Part shown: piece by piece, positions 16,284 to 25,022 of the stretch
Layout of the letters: each line of letters opens with the position of its first letter
Numbering within the stretch: position 1 is the stretch's first letter
Assembly (NCBI GenBank): GCA_040397235.1
Contig: JBBAWH010000001.1
Coordinates: forward strand, 259,896 to 323,895
Direction of reading: 5' to 3'
Source: Limnocylindrus sp040397235
Lineage (GTDB): Bacteria; Chloroflexota; Limnocylindria; Limnocylindrales; Limnocylindraceae
Length of the DNA stretch: 64,000 bases
Made by a program: the position numbers and the translations under genes
Notes under the pieces: model-generated
The model's database searches: none
Told to the model about the DNA's origin: nothing
The model's input: the letters and a program-made list of their open reading frames with translations, nothing else

Positions 16284-18919
16284 CCCTGAACCTCCAGATT
16301 GGCGATGCTCGCCGCAAGCGTCTTTACCCCCGACCCGGCGAAGGCGATCGTGACCTCCTCATCGTGGCGGGTGAGCTTCGATGTGACCACGATCCCTTCG
16401 CCGAATGAGGGGTGTAGGACGCGGTCGCCATCACGGAAGTAGCGCTCGCCTGGGATACGCGCCCGCGCTGGTGCGACGGTGCGTGGCCGGAGTGGTGGGG
16501 GTAGCGGCGCGCCAGCCGCCTGCGGAGGAGCACCGGCCGCGCCACGTCCCGTCGCCGCCCACGGGGGAATCCGTCCGACCGGCTGCATCAGCTCTGGTGC
16601 CTCGCCAATGAACTCGTCGTCGTCTGGCGCCTCGTCGATCCCTTCGTCATCTGGCACGCGGAGCGAACCGGAGCGTGCGCCAGCGCTGTAGGCGCGCCGC
16701 CTCGCCTCTAGGTCGCGCCCAGGGCGGAAGGCGCCGCTCGGGGCTCCCGGTGTGCCACTCCCCTCACGCCACGACTCGCCACCCGCGAATCCTGCCCGCG
16801 CCGAACGGAAGCCACGACCGAAGCGCGTCTCACCATCGGCGCGTGGGTCGTCATCATTCGCAACAACGAGCAGCTCCTCTGGGATCTCCGCGAGGAAGCG
16901 TGACGGCGCACCGTCGCCATCACCCCAGCCACGACGAAGTGCGTACGAGAGGCTGAGGCGACGCTTCGCCCGCGTGATACCGACGTAGCAGAGGCGACGC
17001 TCCTCCTCCATCTGCTCCTGGTCCATGAGGGCGCGGCTGTGCGGGAAGAGCCCTTCGGTCAACCCTGAGATGAAGACGGTCGGCCACTCCAGCCCTTTTG
17101 CGGCGTGCAGGGTAATCAGCGTCACGCGCTCCGCATCGCCATCGAAGGCATCCTGATCGGCGACCAGCGCCGTGTCCTCAACAAATCGGTCGAGTGCGTC
17201 GAGTGGGGCGAGCTCCATGAATCGCCCCGAGATGCCGCGGAGCTCGAGAAGGTTCGCCCAGCGCTCCTCTCCCTCCACACCCTCCGAGGCGAGATGTGCA
17301 CGCAGGCCAGACTCCGAATAGACCCCGTCCAGCAGTTCCGGAAGCGTGACCGCCGCGATACGATCGCGTAGGCGGCTGATCACGTCGGCGATGCCGGCAA
17401 GGGAGTTTCGTGCGCGTGTGTTCACCCCTGACACCTCGCCTCGTCCAGCGGCGGCGATGACGTGTCCGTATGGAGTTCCGTCGGGCGCGCTCACGCTCGG
17501 TGAGGCAGCGGCGCGTAGTAGTTCAATCGTCTTATCGCCAATGCCACGAGGGGGCACGTTGAGAATGCGCTCGTACGAGATGCGGTCGGTGTCGCTGCGC
17601 AGGACGCGGAGCCAAGCCAGGGCATCCTTCACCTCGCGGCGCTGGTAGAAGCGTGTGCCGCCGATCAGCTGATACGGAATGCTCGAGCGCAGGAGTGCCT
17701 CTTCAATTGCGCGCGACTGTGCATTGGTGCGATACAGGATGGCGATGCCGTTCAGGCTAACGGGCTCTGGTGCATCCGCGCGACGACCGGTCACCACGGC
17801 GGAAGCCTCTTCAATGCGCCGAACGATCCAGGCCGCCTCATCTTCGGGATCAAACGCGCCATAGACGGTGATCTGATCACCACCCTCAAGATCGGTCCAG
17901 AGTTTCTTCTTCTTGCGACCCTCGTTGTTCGAGACGACGCCGTGTGCTGCATCGAGGATCGTTTGCGTTGAGCGATAGTTTTGCTCAAGTGGAACAACTT
18001 CAGCCGTTGGCCAGTCACGTTCAAAGTCGAGAATGTTGCGAATGTCAGCCCCGCGCCAGCTGTAGATGGATTGATCGTCGTCTCCCACCACACAGAGGTT
18101 CCCGTGTTTAGCCGCAAGCTCGCGGACCCAGGTGTATTGGATGCGGTTGGTGTCCTGGTATTCATCAACGTGCAGGTACTCCCACTTCGCTCGATAGCGA
18201 TCGGCCACGGCGGGTGCCTCCTGCAGCAGGCGCAGCCCTTTGAGGAGCAGGTCATCAAAGTCGACAGCGTCGAGGCGCTTCAGCTCGGCAGCATAGCGAC
18301 GCGCAAATCGGGCGACGAGGCGCTCGTGATGGGTGATCGCACGATCCTCCATCTGGTCAGCGTTGAGGCCGTCATTCTTGGCGCGGCTGATTGCGCCAAG
18401 GATCAGGCTCGGCTTCGTCTCGCCGGTGGCGGGGAGGTCATCCTCTTTGAGGAACCCCTTGATCACCCGCGCCTGATCGTCGGCGTCGTAGATCGTGAAG
18501 CCCTTCGGCAGCCCGATCGCCTCGCCGTCGCGACGCAACATGCGGGCGCAGAGGCTGTGGAAGGTGCCCATCGCCACATCGCGCGCCGCCTCACCGATCA
18601 TCTCGTGGAGGCGATCGCGCATCTCGGCGGCGGCCTTATTCGTAAAGGTCACCGCAAGGATCTTCCACGGGGCGACGCCCTCGTGCTGGATCAGCCAGGC
18701 GATGCGGTGCGTGATCACCCGCGTCTTCCCTGAGCCGGCGCCTGCGAGCACCAGCAGTGGGCCCGCAGTTGTCGTTACCGCGCGTCGCTGCGCCTCGTTC
18801 AGCGGGGCAAGGATCCGCTCCTGAACGGCGCTGAGGGCGGCCCCCGTCAGCTGGGCGCGACGCGGGAGGAAACGCTCCGCCGGCGATGGTTCACCCGTGG
18901 GATCAAGGGGGAGGTTCAC
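16280..18919 (-). CDS. pcrA: UvrD/PcrA-type superfamily 1 DNA helicase
   Basis: An 879-residue SF1A helicase. Walker A is LAGAGSGKTRVI with K65; motif II and following residues are DEYQDTNRIQY; motif III is VVGDDDQSIYSWRGAD; motif IV/V and VI blocks are LEQNYRST, LITLHAAKGLEWPTVF and CYVGITRAKRRL. The low-complexity Gly/Ala/Pro-rich stretch (about 715-810) precedes a C-terminal Tudor-like domain (GDRVLHPSFGEGIVV) that in PcrA contacts RNA polymerase. Role: nucleotide excision repair, mismatch repair and removal of stalled complexes. The start is GTG 18919, with TAGAAT exactly 6 nt upstream. It leads the ligA-gat operon. Confidence 0.96.
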   Translation of the reverse strand: MNLPLDPTGEPSPAERFLPRRAQLTGAALSAVQERILAPLNEAQRRAVTTTAGPLLVLAGAGSGKTRVITHRIAWLIQHEGVAPWKILAVTFTNKAAAEMRDRLHEMIGEAARDVAMGTFHSLCARMLRRDGEAIGLPKGFTIYDADDQARVIKGFLKEDDLPATGETKPSLILGAISRAKNDGLNADQMEDRAITHHERLVARFARRYAAELKRLDAVDFDDLLLKGLRLLQEAPAVADRYRAKWEYLHVDEYQDTNRIQYTWVRELAAKHGNLCVVGDDDQSIYSWRGADIRNILDFERDWPTAEVVPLEQNYRSTQTILDAAHGVVSNNEGRKKKKLWTDLEGGDQITVYGAFDPEDEAAWIVRRIEEASAVVTGRRADAPEPVSLNGIAILYRTNAQSRAIEEALLRSSIPYQLIGGTRFYQRREVKDALAWLRVLRSDTDRISYERILNVPPRGIGDKTIELLRAAASPSVSAPDGTPYGHVIAAAGRGEVSGVNTRARNSLAGIADVISRLRDRIAAVTLPELLDGVYSESGLRAHLASEGVEGEERWANLLELRGISGRFMELAPLDALDRFVEDTALVADQDAFDGDAERVTLITLHAAKGLEWPTVFISGLTEGLFPHSRALMDQEQMEEERRLCYVGITRAKRRLSLSYALRRGWGDGDGAPSRFLAEIPEELLVVANDDDPRADGETRFGRGFRSARAGFAGGESWREGSGTPGAPSGAFRPGRDLEARRRAYSAGARSGSLRVPDDEGIDEAPDDDEFIGEAPELMQPVGRIPPWAATGRGAAGAPPQAAGAPLPPPLRPRTVAPARARIPGERYFRDGDRVLHPSFGEGIVVTSKLTRHDEEVTIAFAGSGVKTLAASIANLEVQG

Positions 18920-18925
18920 CCGAGT

Positions 18926-18931
18926 ATTCTA
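18926..18931 (-). promoter_or_regulatory. Putative -10 element of leaderless pcrA operon
   Basis: TAGAAT lies exactly 6 nt before the pcrA GTG and 24 bp after the groEL terminator T-tract, marking the start of a new transcription unit. It is a near-consensus -10 and one of the clearest examples of the leaderless pattern. Confidence 0.6.
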
Positions 18932-18954
18932 CCGCCCGCCACCCTCCGCCCACG

Positions 18955-18995
18955 AAAAACGAAGAGGACCCTCGGCCCCGCCGAGAGTCCTCTTC
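18955..18995 (-). terminator. Rho-independent terminator of groESL
   Basis: A perfect 9-bp outer stem GAAGAGGAC/GTCCTCTTC and 6-bp inner stem CTCGGC/GCCGAG with a single mismatch and a 3-nt loop, 19 bp after the groEL stop. In the groEL direction it is followed by GTTTTT. This is the best intrinsic terminator in the window. Confidence 0.9.
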
Positions 18996-19014
18996 ACTAG
19001 GTGCGAGGTAGGTA

Positions 19015-20640
19015 CTAGAAGTCCATCTCGCCGCCGTGGGCGTGGCCACCTGGCGCTCCAGACTCCTTCTTCTCTGGGATGTCGCTGACGACCGCCTCGG
19101 TCGTGAGCACCATCGCGGCAACCGACGCGGCGTTCTGGAGGGCGGAGCGTGTCACCTTCGCGGCGTCAACGATCCCCTTCTCGAACATGTCGACCATCGT
19201 GTCGGTCGATGCGTCATAGCCGGTCCCCTTCTTCGCCTTCAGGATTGCCTCGATCACGACGTCGCCACGGGCGCCGGCGTTCTCTGCGATCTGACGGGCT
19301 GGAGCTTCGAGGGCGCGGCGGACGATGTCCACCCCGACCTGCTCGTCACCCTCAAGATTGATCTTGTCGAGCGCGCCTCGCGCCTGCAGGAGTGTGGTGC
19401 CACCACCGGCGACGATCCCCTCCTCCACGGCCGCGCGGGTCGTTGAGAGAGCATCCTCGATGCGGTGCTTCTTCTCCTTGAGCTCGACCTCGGTGGCAGC
19501 GCCAACCTTGATCACTGCAACGCCGCCCGAAAGCTTGGCGAGGCGCTCCTGGAGCTTCTCCTTGTCGTAGTCCGACGTGGTCTCCTCAACCTGCGCCTTG
19601 ATCTGCGCCATGCGCGCCTTGATCTCAGCAGGCTTCCCCGCGCCATCAATGATGGTCGAGTTGTCCTTGGTTGCGACGACGCGTCGCGCTGTGCCGAGGT
19701 CCTCAGCTGTCACGCTGTCGAGCTTGCGGCCAACCTCTTCCGAGATTACCGTTCCGCCGGTCAGCACCGCGATGTCGCGGAGCATCTCCTTGCGGCGGTC
19801 GCCGAAGCCTGGCGCCTTCACCGCGAGCACCTGTACGGTGCCGCGGATCTTGTTCACCACGAGCGTGGCAAGTGCCTCACCGTCAACATCCTCAGCGATG
19901 ATCAGGAGTGGTCGACCAGTGCCGACCGCCTTCTCGAGCGCTGGGAGTGCATCGGCGACTGCCGAAATCTTCTTGTCGGTGATCAGGATTGCTGGGTTGT
20001 CGAGCTGTGCCTCCATGCGATCTGAGTTCGTCACGAAGTAGGCTGAGATGTATCCGCGGTCGAACTGCATCCCCTCGGTGTACTCCTTGTCGAGTCCGAG
20101 CGACTGCCCCTCTTCTACGGTGATCACGCCATCCTTGCCGACCTTCTCCATAACCTCAGCGATCAACTCGCCAACGCTTGGATCAGCGGCAGAGATTGAG
20201 GCGACTGCGGCGATCTGCTCGCGAGTCTCAACCTTGCGGGACTGCGCCTTGATCTCGGCGACAACGGCGGCGACCGCCTTGTCGAGGCCGCGCTTGATGA
20301 CCATCGGGTTTGCACCTGCAGCAACGTTGCGCAGGCCCTCGGTGACGAGCGCCTGGCCGAGCACGACGGCGGTGGTGGTGCCGTCACCAGCCACATCGTC
20401 GGTCTTCGTCGCGACTTCCTTCAGGAGCTGCGCGCCCATGTTCTCGAAGTGATCTTCCAACTCAATGTCACGTGCAATCGTGACGCCGTCGTTGGTGATG
20501 GTTGGGGCGCCGAACTTCTTGTCGAGCACCACGTTGCGGCCCTTCGGGCCGATCGTCACCTTTACCGTGTCGGCGAGCTTGTCGATGCCGCGCTTGAGCG
20601 CTCGTCGTGCCGCCTCATCAAATACCACCTGCTTTGCCAT
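19015..20640 (-). CDS. groEL: 60 kDa chaperonin GroEL
   Basis: A 541-residue group I chaperonin, standard length. Recognisable blocks include KVTIGPKGRNVVLDKKFGAPTITNDG in overlapping parts (about 27-52), the ATP-binding AGDGTTTAVVL (about 85-95), and AAVEEGIVAGGGTTLLQ (about 403-419). The flexible tail ends HAHGGEMDF rather than GGM repeats. It folds client proteins in the cytosol with GroES. It follows groES by 49 bp within one operon, has AGGAGAGA 8 nt before the ATG, and is closed by a strong terminator. Regulation is by the CIRCE element upstream of groES. Confidence 0.99.
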   Translation of the reverse strand: MAKQVVFDEAARRALKRGIDKLADTVKVTIGPKGRNVVLDKKFGAPTITNDGVTIARDIELEDHFENMGAQLLKEVATKTDDVAGDGTTTAVVLGQALVTEGLRNVAAGANPMVIKRGLDKAVAAVVAEIKAQSRKVETREQIAAVASISAADPSVGELIAEVMEKVGKDGVITVEEGQSLGLDKEYTEGMQFDRGYISAYFVTNSDRMEAQLDNPAILITDKKISAVADALPALEKAVGTGRPLLIIAEDVDGEALATLVVNKIRGTVQVLAVKAPGFGDRRKEMLRDIAVLTGGTVISEEVGRKLDSVTAEDLGTARRVVATKDNSTIIDGAGKPAEIKARMAQIKAQVEETTSDYDKEKLQERLAKLSGGVAVIKVGAATEVELKEKKHRIEDALSTTRAAVEEGIVAGGGTTLLQARGALDKINLEGDEQVGVDIVRRALEAPARQIAENAGARGDVVIEAILKAKKGTGYDASTDTMVDMFEKGIVDAAKVTRSALQNAASVAAMVLTTEAVVSDIPEKKESGAPGGHAHGGEMDF

Positions 20641-20689
20641 TGGGTCTCTCCTTCTCTATCTACGTTGGGTTACTTGGGCCTTCGTGGAA

Positions 20690-20989
20690 TTAGTCGATGA
20701 CGGCCAAGATGTCCTTGGCGCCAACGATGAGGAACTCATCGCCATCGATCTTGAATTCGGTGCCGGCATACTTTGCGTGCAGGACGCGGTCGCCCACCTT
20801 CACGTCAATCGGCTCGCGCTTCCCGTCATCAAGGATGCGGCCTGGTCCAACGGCGACGACTTCGCCCTCCTGTGGCTTCTCCTGCACCGTGTCGGGCAGG
20901 ATGATGCCGCTGGCAGTCTTCTCATCGCGGGGGACTGGCTTCACGACGACGCGGTCGCCGAGGGGTCGGAGTGCTGCCTTCTTGGCCAT
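20690..20989 (-). CDS. groES: 10 kDa co-chaperonin GroES
   Basis: A 99-residue GroES; ATG 20989 is chosen because AAGGAGG lies 8 nt upstream and the family begins just there (LRPLGDRVVVKP). The mobile loop for GroEL binding is EKTASGIILPDT (about 20-31) and the conserved EGEVVAVGPG follows. It caps the GroEL cavity. It heads the groESL operon and lies 77 bp downstream of a CIRCE operator. A longer reading frame opening at 21031 adds unrelated residues. Confidence 0.98.
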   Translation of the reverse strand: MAKKAALRPLGDRVVVKPVPRDEKTASGIILPDTVQEKPQEGEVVAVGPGRILDDGKREPIDVKVGDRVLHAKYAGTEFKIDGDEFLIVGAKDILAVID

Positions 20990-21062
20990 CGGTAGAACCT
21001 CCTTGTGGGCGGGTGTACCGCCCCTGAACACTTGTGCCTACGCGGGCGAGGCACGTGCGGAG

Positions 21063-21092
21063 ATGTTAGCACTCGAGGGCTTAGAGTGCCAA
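21063..21092 (-). promoter_or_regulatory. groESL promoter with CIRCE operator (HrcA site)
   Basis: The inverted repeat TTAGCACTC-N9-GAGTGCCAA (21066-21092, plus-strand reading) differs from the CIRCE consensus at one base. On the minus strand the promoter TTGGCA (21087-21092)-18 bp-TAACAT (21063-21068) overlaps both arms, the classical arrangement by which HrcA blocks RNA polymerase until heat shock. The operator runs into the last 12 bp of the upstream tatD gene, including its stop codon. Confidence 0.92.
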
Positions 21093-21944
21093 CTCCAAGC
21101 GTGGAGGAGCGCCGCTCCCGCGTGGAAAGATGCGGTCAAAGTTCTCCGCAATGGCGCGAGCGAGCGGCTCAATCGGCTCGCCGCGACGCTCCGCGATCCA
21201 CGCCAGGGTCAGGGCGACATTGGCCGGCTCATTGCGGTGCGGATCTGGCGCCCCCGGCATCGTCAGCCACGGTGCGTCCGTTTCGGTCAACAGGCGATCG
21301 GGTGGAATCAACGCGACCCACTCCCCGGTCGCCGACTCCTCAGGCCGGAAGGCGAGTCCAGAGATGGAGACGGCCCCGCCGAGCGCGAGTGCCTCCTCGA
21401 CGTAGGCGGCACTCCCCGAGGCACTGTGCAAGATGAAGGGGACCCGCCCACCGAACGCCTTGGCACCGCCAGGCGCGCCGATCGCCGAGCGCTTGAGCGT
21501 TGCCAGGAGCTCTCGCTGTGCCTCATCACCATAATTAAGCGAGCGGCAGTGCAGGATCAGCGGCTTGCCGAGTGCCGCTGCAACATCGATGTGCGCCTCG
21601 AGGTTTTCGATCTGAGCTGCGAGCGGCGCGAAATCGCGCTTGGTGTCGATCCCCGTCTCGCCAATGGCCACCACACGCGAGTCGACCGCGCGCGCGAGCA
21701 GCGCATCGCGCCCTGGAGCATCGGTTACGGCCGTATAGGGGTGGATGCCAATCGCGAGGTCGGCCCACGGCAGATCTGGAGCGATCCGAAAGGCCCCCTC
21801 AGAGCTCTCGATGCCGTACGACGGAATGAGGAGTCGGACCACTCCCGCGTCGCGTGCGCGCGCGGCTACCTGCTGGTAGTCATCGTTAAAGCGATCGGCC
21901 TGGAGGTGCCCGTGTGCGTCAGTCAGCAGCGGCATCGAGCGCAT
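21081..21944 (-). CDS. tatD: TatD-family metal-dependent hydrolase
   Basis: A TIM-barrel amidohydrolase of 287 residues (284 if the second ATG at 21935 is used). The metal ligands of the family are visible: TDAHGHLQADRF at the start (the first His pair), GETGIDTKRDF (about 95-105, the Glu), ILHCRSLN (about 129-136, His) and TETDAPWL (about 213-220, Asp). TatD proteins are 3'-5' DNA/RNA exonucleases and D-tyrosyl deacylase-like quality-control enzymes. Its start lies inside the 3' end of metG; metG-tatD-(rsmA) order is common. Its 3' end overlaps the groESL CIRCE operator. Confidence 0.9.
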   Translation of the reverse strand: MRSMPLLTDAHGHLQADRFNDDYQQVAARARDAGVVRLLIPSYGIESSEGAFRIAPDLPWADLAIGIHPYTAVTDAPGRDALLARAVDSRVVAIGETGIDTKRDFAPLAAQIENLEAHIDVAAALGKPLILHCRSLNYGDEAQRELLATLKRSAIGAPGGAKAFGGRVPFILHSASGSAAYVEEALALGGAVSISGLAFRPEESATGEWVALIPPDRLLTETDAPWLTMPGAPDPHRNEPANVALTLAWIAERRGEPIEPLARAIAENFDRIFPRGSGAPPRLELAL

Positions 21945-23544
21945 CAGCCTCTAGTCGTGGGAAGAGTGGCTCTGGTGCGCCGAGTGGCCCGGCTGCACCG
22001 AGTGCCCCCCATGCGCCGATCTCGTCGAGCGGCGGACCGTTGTGCCCGTTCGCGTCGTACGGCCAGTTTCGACCGAGCAGCGTCCAGATCTTCGCGGCGA
22101 TGCAGGGCATCACCGGTGCGGCATAGAGGGAGATAAGGCGACACGACTCGAGAAGATCACCAAGCACGCAGCGGAGCTTCTCCTCCGCCGCAGCATCACC
22201 GAGTTTCGCTGCCTTCGCGAGCTCCCACGGCTTCTCGCTATCGACAAACTTGTTTGCCACGCCGACGAACCCCCAGAGGGCGCCAAGCCACTCATGCAGC
22301 GCGTTGCGCTCCAGCGCCGCGATCGCCTCGCGTCGCGTCTCCTCCCAAGCGGCACCGAGGGTTGATGCGGCTGCCGGGCGCGGGAGCGGCGCATCGGTGA
22401 AGGCGCGGCTCGCCAGCGTGGTTGCGCGGTTCACCAGGTTGCCGAAGTCATTGGCAAGTTCAGAGTTGTAGCGGCGAATGATGGAGTCCCAGCTCACGTC
22501 GCCGTCGCGATCAAACGGCACCTCGCGCAGCGCAACGAATCGTGCGCCATCAGCGCCGAGCGCGGCGACCGCATCATCTGGGTCAAGGAAGTTGCCACGG
22601 CTCTTGCTCATGCGCTCGCCGCTGGAGAGGAGCCACCCGTGCACCCAGATCTTCTTTGGTGCCTCAAGCCCTGCGCTCCACAGCATCGCTGGCCAGAAGA
22701 CGGAGTGGAATCGATTGATGTCCTTGCCGATGATGTGCAGATCGGCGGGCCACCATGGCGCGCCAGCAGCCTCCGCCGGGAAGCCCGCGCCAGTGAGGTA
22801 GTTGATCAGGGCGTCGTACCAGACGTAGATGGTCCCGGCCTTCGGGTCACCCTCCCCCGTTGCGGTCAGCGCGCTGCTCCCATCTTCATGAATGGGGAAT
22901 GGAATCCCCCACGTTGCCCCTTCGCGGCTGATCGAGAAATCTTCCAACCCCTGGCGGACAAATCCGAGCATCTCGTTCCGTCGATATTCGGGCTGCACGG
23001 GCGATGGATCCTGCGTCAACCAGGCCTCAAGACGCTTTTGGTAGGCGCTGAGTCGGAAGAACCAGTTGCGCTCAGTCAGCCACTGCAGCGGGATGCCAAG
23101 ATGGTTGGGGCAGACGGTCTTGTCGCCCTCCTTGACCACGTCATCAGCGTTGCGGAACCCCTCGTTGGGGCAGTACCAGCCTTCATAGCTACCGACGTAG
23201 ATGTCTCCAGCTGCAAACGAGCGCCGAACCATCTCCTGCGCGGCAAGGGTGTGGTCCGCGTCGGTGGTGCGAATGAATCGATCGGGGCTAATCAGCAGCT
23301 TCGCCTCGCTCACTTGGAAGAGGGCGACCTTGGCGTCAACGAAGGCCTTCGGTGTCACCCCCTCCTCTGCAGCGCGGGCGGCGATGTTGACCGAGTACTC
23401 GTCCGTACCGGTCAGGAAGCGCACCTCGTCGCCGCGCATACGGCGCCAACGGGCGATGGCATCGGCGCCGATCACCTCATAGAGCGTGTGCAGGCCAGGC
23501 TTGTTGTTGGCATACGCGATGGCTGTCGTTAGGTAGTACCGCAT
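21919..23544 (-). CDS. metG: Methionyl-tRNA synthetase
   Basis: A 541-residue class I aminoacyl-tRNA synthetase. The start at 23544 (MRYYLTTAIAYANNKPG) is where the family begins; the longer frame opening at 23670 overlaps ssb's upstream region. The KMSKS loop reads ERMSKSRGN, the FLTGTDEYS specificity block and WVHGWLLSSGERMS are present, and the knuckle region has YCPNEGF and VCPNHLG. The usual HIGH tetrapeptide is GLHT (17-20). It charges tRNA with methionine for initiation and elongation. It is divergent from ssb and overlaps tatD at its 3' end. Confidence 0.95.
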   Translation of the reverse strand: MRYYLTTAIAYANNKPGLHTLYEVIGADAIARWRRMRGDEVRFLTGTDEYSVNIAARAAEEGVTPKAFVDAKVALFQVSEAKLLISPDRFIRTTDADHTLAAQEMVRRSFAAGDIYVGSYEGWYCPNEGFRNADDVVKEGDKTVCPNHLGIPLQWLTERNWFFRLSAYQKRLEAWLTQDPSPVQPEYRRNEMLGFVRQGLEDFSISREGATWGIPFPIHEDGSSALTATGEGDPKAGTIYVWYDALINYLTGAGFPAEAAGAPWWPADLHIIGKDINRFHSVFWPAMLWSAGLEAPKKIWVHGWLLSSGERMSKSRGNFLDPDDAVAALGADGARFVALREVPFDRDGDVSWDSIIRRYNSELANDFGNLVNRATTLASRAFTDAPLPRPAAASTLGAAWEETRREAIAALERNALHEWLGALWGFVGVANKFVDSEKPWELAKAAKLGDAAAEEKLRCVLGDLLESCRLISLYAAPVMPCIAAKIWTLLGRNWPYDANGHNGPPLDEIGAWGALGAAGPLGAPEPLFPRLEADALDAAAD

Positions 23545-23552
23545 CGTGGGCG

Positions 23553-23558
23553 ATTGTC
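23553..23558 (-). promoter_or_regulatory. Putative -10 element of metG
   Basis: GACAAT lies 8 nt before the metG ATG; no Shine-Dalgarno sequence is present. Weaker match to the TANNNT leaderless pattern. Confidence 0.3.
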
Positions 23559-23679
23559 GCAGAAGAGCGCGCCCCCAGCGCGATACGCCGGCAGTATCCG
23601 CACCGTGGGAGGGTGCCAGAGCAGGCGTACGGCTCCTGCGGGTCACGTGATCCGGGCCGCCGCCGCACAAGGAGGCGCA

Positions 23680-24075
23680 ATGAACAAGGTCATGCTCGCT
23701 GGCAGGATTACCAAGCCCGTCGAATTGAGAACGCTCCCCTCAGGCTCCAAGGTCGCGGTGGGGAACTTCGCAACCCATGACTTCCGCGGCGGCGAGGAGC
23801 GCACGGAGTTCCATCGGCTCGTCTTCTGGGAGAAGCTCGCTGAGATTGCCGCCGCCCATCTGCAGGCGGGATCGCTCGTCAGCATCGATGGCCGCCTTAA
23901 GACCCACGAGTGGGAGAGCGAAGGGTCGCGCCGCTGGATGACCGAGGTGATCGTGAATCGCCTGGAGTTCCTCGGGCCAAAGCCGCAGTCCGGTGACCCG
24001 GTGGCACAAGGGTCAGAGCCGACTGATCTCGGTGAGGCCGAGTACGGCGAGGAGATCGCGCCAGTTCGCGCCTAG
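23680..24075 (+). CDS. ssb: Single-stranded DNA-binding protein (tail-less form)
   Basis: A 131-residue OB-fold protein. ATG 23680 has AAGGAGG 5-11 nt upstream and the family opening MNKVMLAGRITKPVELR; the longer frame from 23554 is rejected. The OB-fold blocks FHRLVFWEKLAEIAAAHLQAGSLV and IDGRLKTHEWESEG (about 79-92) are clear. The C-terminus ends EYGEEIAPVRA, lacking the acidic DDDIPF tip through which most bacterial SSBs recruit repair proteins. It could therefore be an auxiliary SSB paralogue. Its stop shares CTAG with the converging rsmI stop. Confidence 0.92.
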   Translation: MNKVMLAGRITKPVELRTLPSGSKVAVGNFATHDFRGGEERTEFHRLVFWEKLAEIAAAHLQAGSLVSIDGRLKTHEWESEGSRRWMTEVIVNRLEFLGPKPQSGDPVAQGSEPTDLGEAEYGEEIAPVRA

Positions 24076-25022
24076 CTCTCGTCGTCGACGCTCTCTGGTG
24101 CCGTGTCGTCATGGGCGAGGTTCCAGAGGCGTCGACGTTCAAGCCCCCACAGGGTGGCGATACGTCGAATCGCCGCGCTGCGCGACTCACCCGCCGTCAC
24201 AGCGCGCCCCACAAGTTCGAGTGCTGCCGCATATGGGCCCTCGGGATCATCGGTGTCAGGTAGATCTGCGGCCGCCTGCGCACCGACAACGATGACGAAC
24301 TCACCGCGCGCATCAATCTCCCCCGCACTCACCGCCGCTGCGAGTTGGCCGAGGGTGCCGCGGCGAATCTCCTCGTGCAACTTCGTGAGCTCGCGACAGA
24401 TTGCCCCCACGCGGTCGTCGCCGCACACGCGCGCCAGATCGACCAGTGTCGCGGCCACACGCGGCCCCGCCTCATAGATCACGGTACCGCGCTCATCAGA
24501 GGCGATGGCACCAAGCACCTTGGTTCGGTCGACGCCACTCCGCGGCAGGAAACCTTCAAATGACCAGCGTGGGCCAGTGACGCCCGCTGCGACAACCGCC
24601 GCGAGGAGTGCGGATGCGCCGGGGATAGGGATCACGCGGATCCCTGCAGCGACCGCAGCGGCGACGAGCGTTCCCCCTGGGTCACTGATCAGGGGCGTGC
24701 CAGCGTCGCTGATCAGCGCGATGGCGGTGCCAGACAGCAGCCGGGCAATGATCGGCGCAACTCGGTCGGCCTCATCAAAACCTGGAAGGGCCGTCACCTC
24801 TGTCTGCACGCCAAAGCTGGCCAAGAGCGGGCGAGAGACACGCGTGTCTTCGGCAACGATCAGTCCAACCTCGCGAAGCACAGCCGCTGCACGCGGCGTG
24901 AGATCGGCGAGATTACCGATCGGGGTAGAGACGATATGCAACGCCCCAGGCGTTGCGCCACCGCCGCGCAGGTCCTCAGTCAAGCTTCGGGCGCCGCCGA
25001 GGGTAGAGATAGTCGCTTCCAC
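24072..25022 (-). CDS. rsmI: 16S rRNA (cytidine1402-2'-O)-methyltransferase
   Basis: A 316-residue RsmI/tetrapyrrole-methylase-fold protein. Diagnostic blocks: HIVSTPIGNLADLTPRA (about 29-45), VGLIVAEDTRVSRPLL (about 52-67), ISDAGTPLISDPG (about 103-115) and IPGASALLAAVVAAG (about 127-141). It methylates C1402 in the decoding centre using SAM. The GTG start at 25022 gives a 47-bp overlap with nadE; an in-frame TTG at the nadE stop would reduce that to a few bases, so the exact start is open. Converges with ssb, overlapping by 4 bp. Confidence 0.93.
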   Translation of the reverse strand: MEATISTLGGARSLTEDLRGGGATPGALHIVSTPIGNLADLTPRAAAVLREVGLIVAEDTRVSRPLLASFGVQTEVTALPGFDEADRVAPIIARLLSGTAIALISDAGTPLISDPGGTLVAAAVAAGIRVIPIPGASALLAAVVAAGVTGPRWSFEGFLPRSGVDRTKVLGAIASDERGTVIYEAGPRVAATLVDLARVCGDDRVGAICRELTKLHEEIRRGTLGQLAAAVSAGEIDARGEFVIVVGAQAAADLPDTDDPEGPYAAALELVGRAVTAGESRSAAIRRIATLWGLERRRLWNLAHDDTAPESVDDES

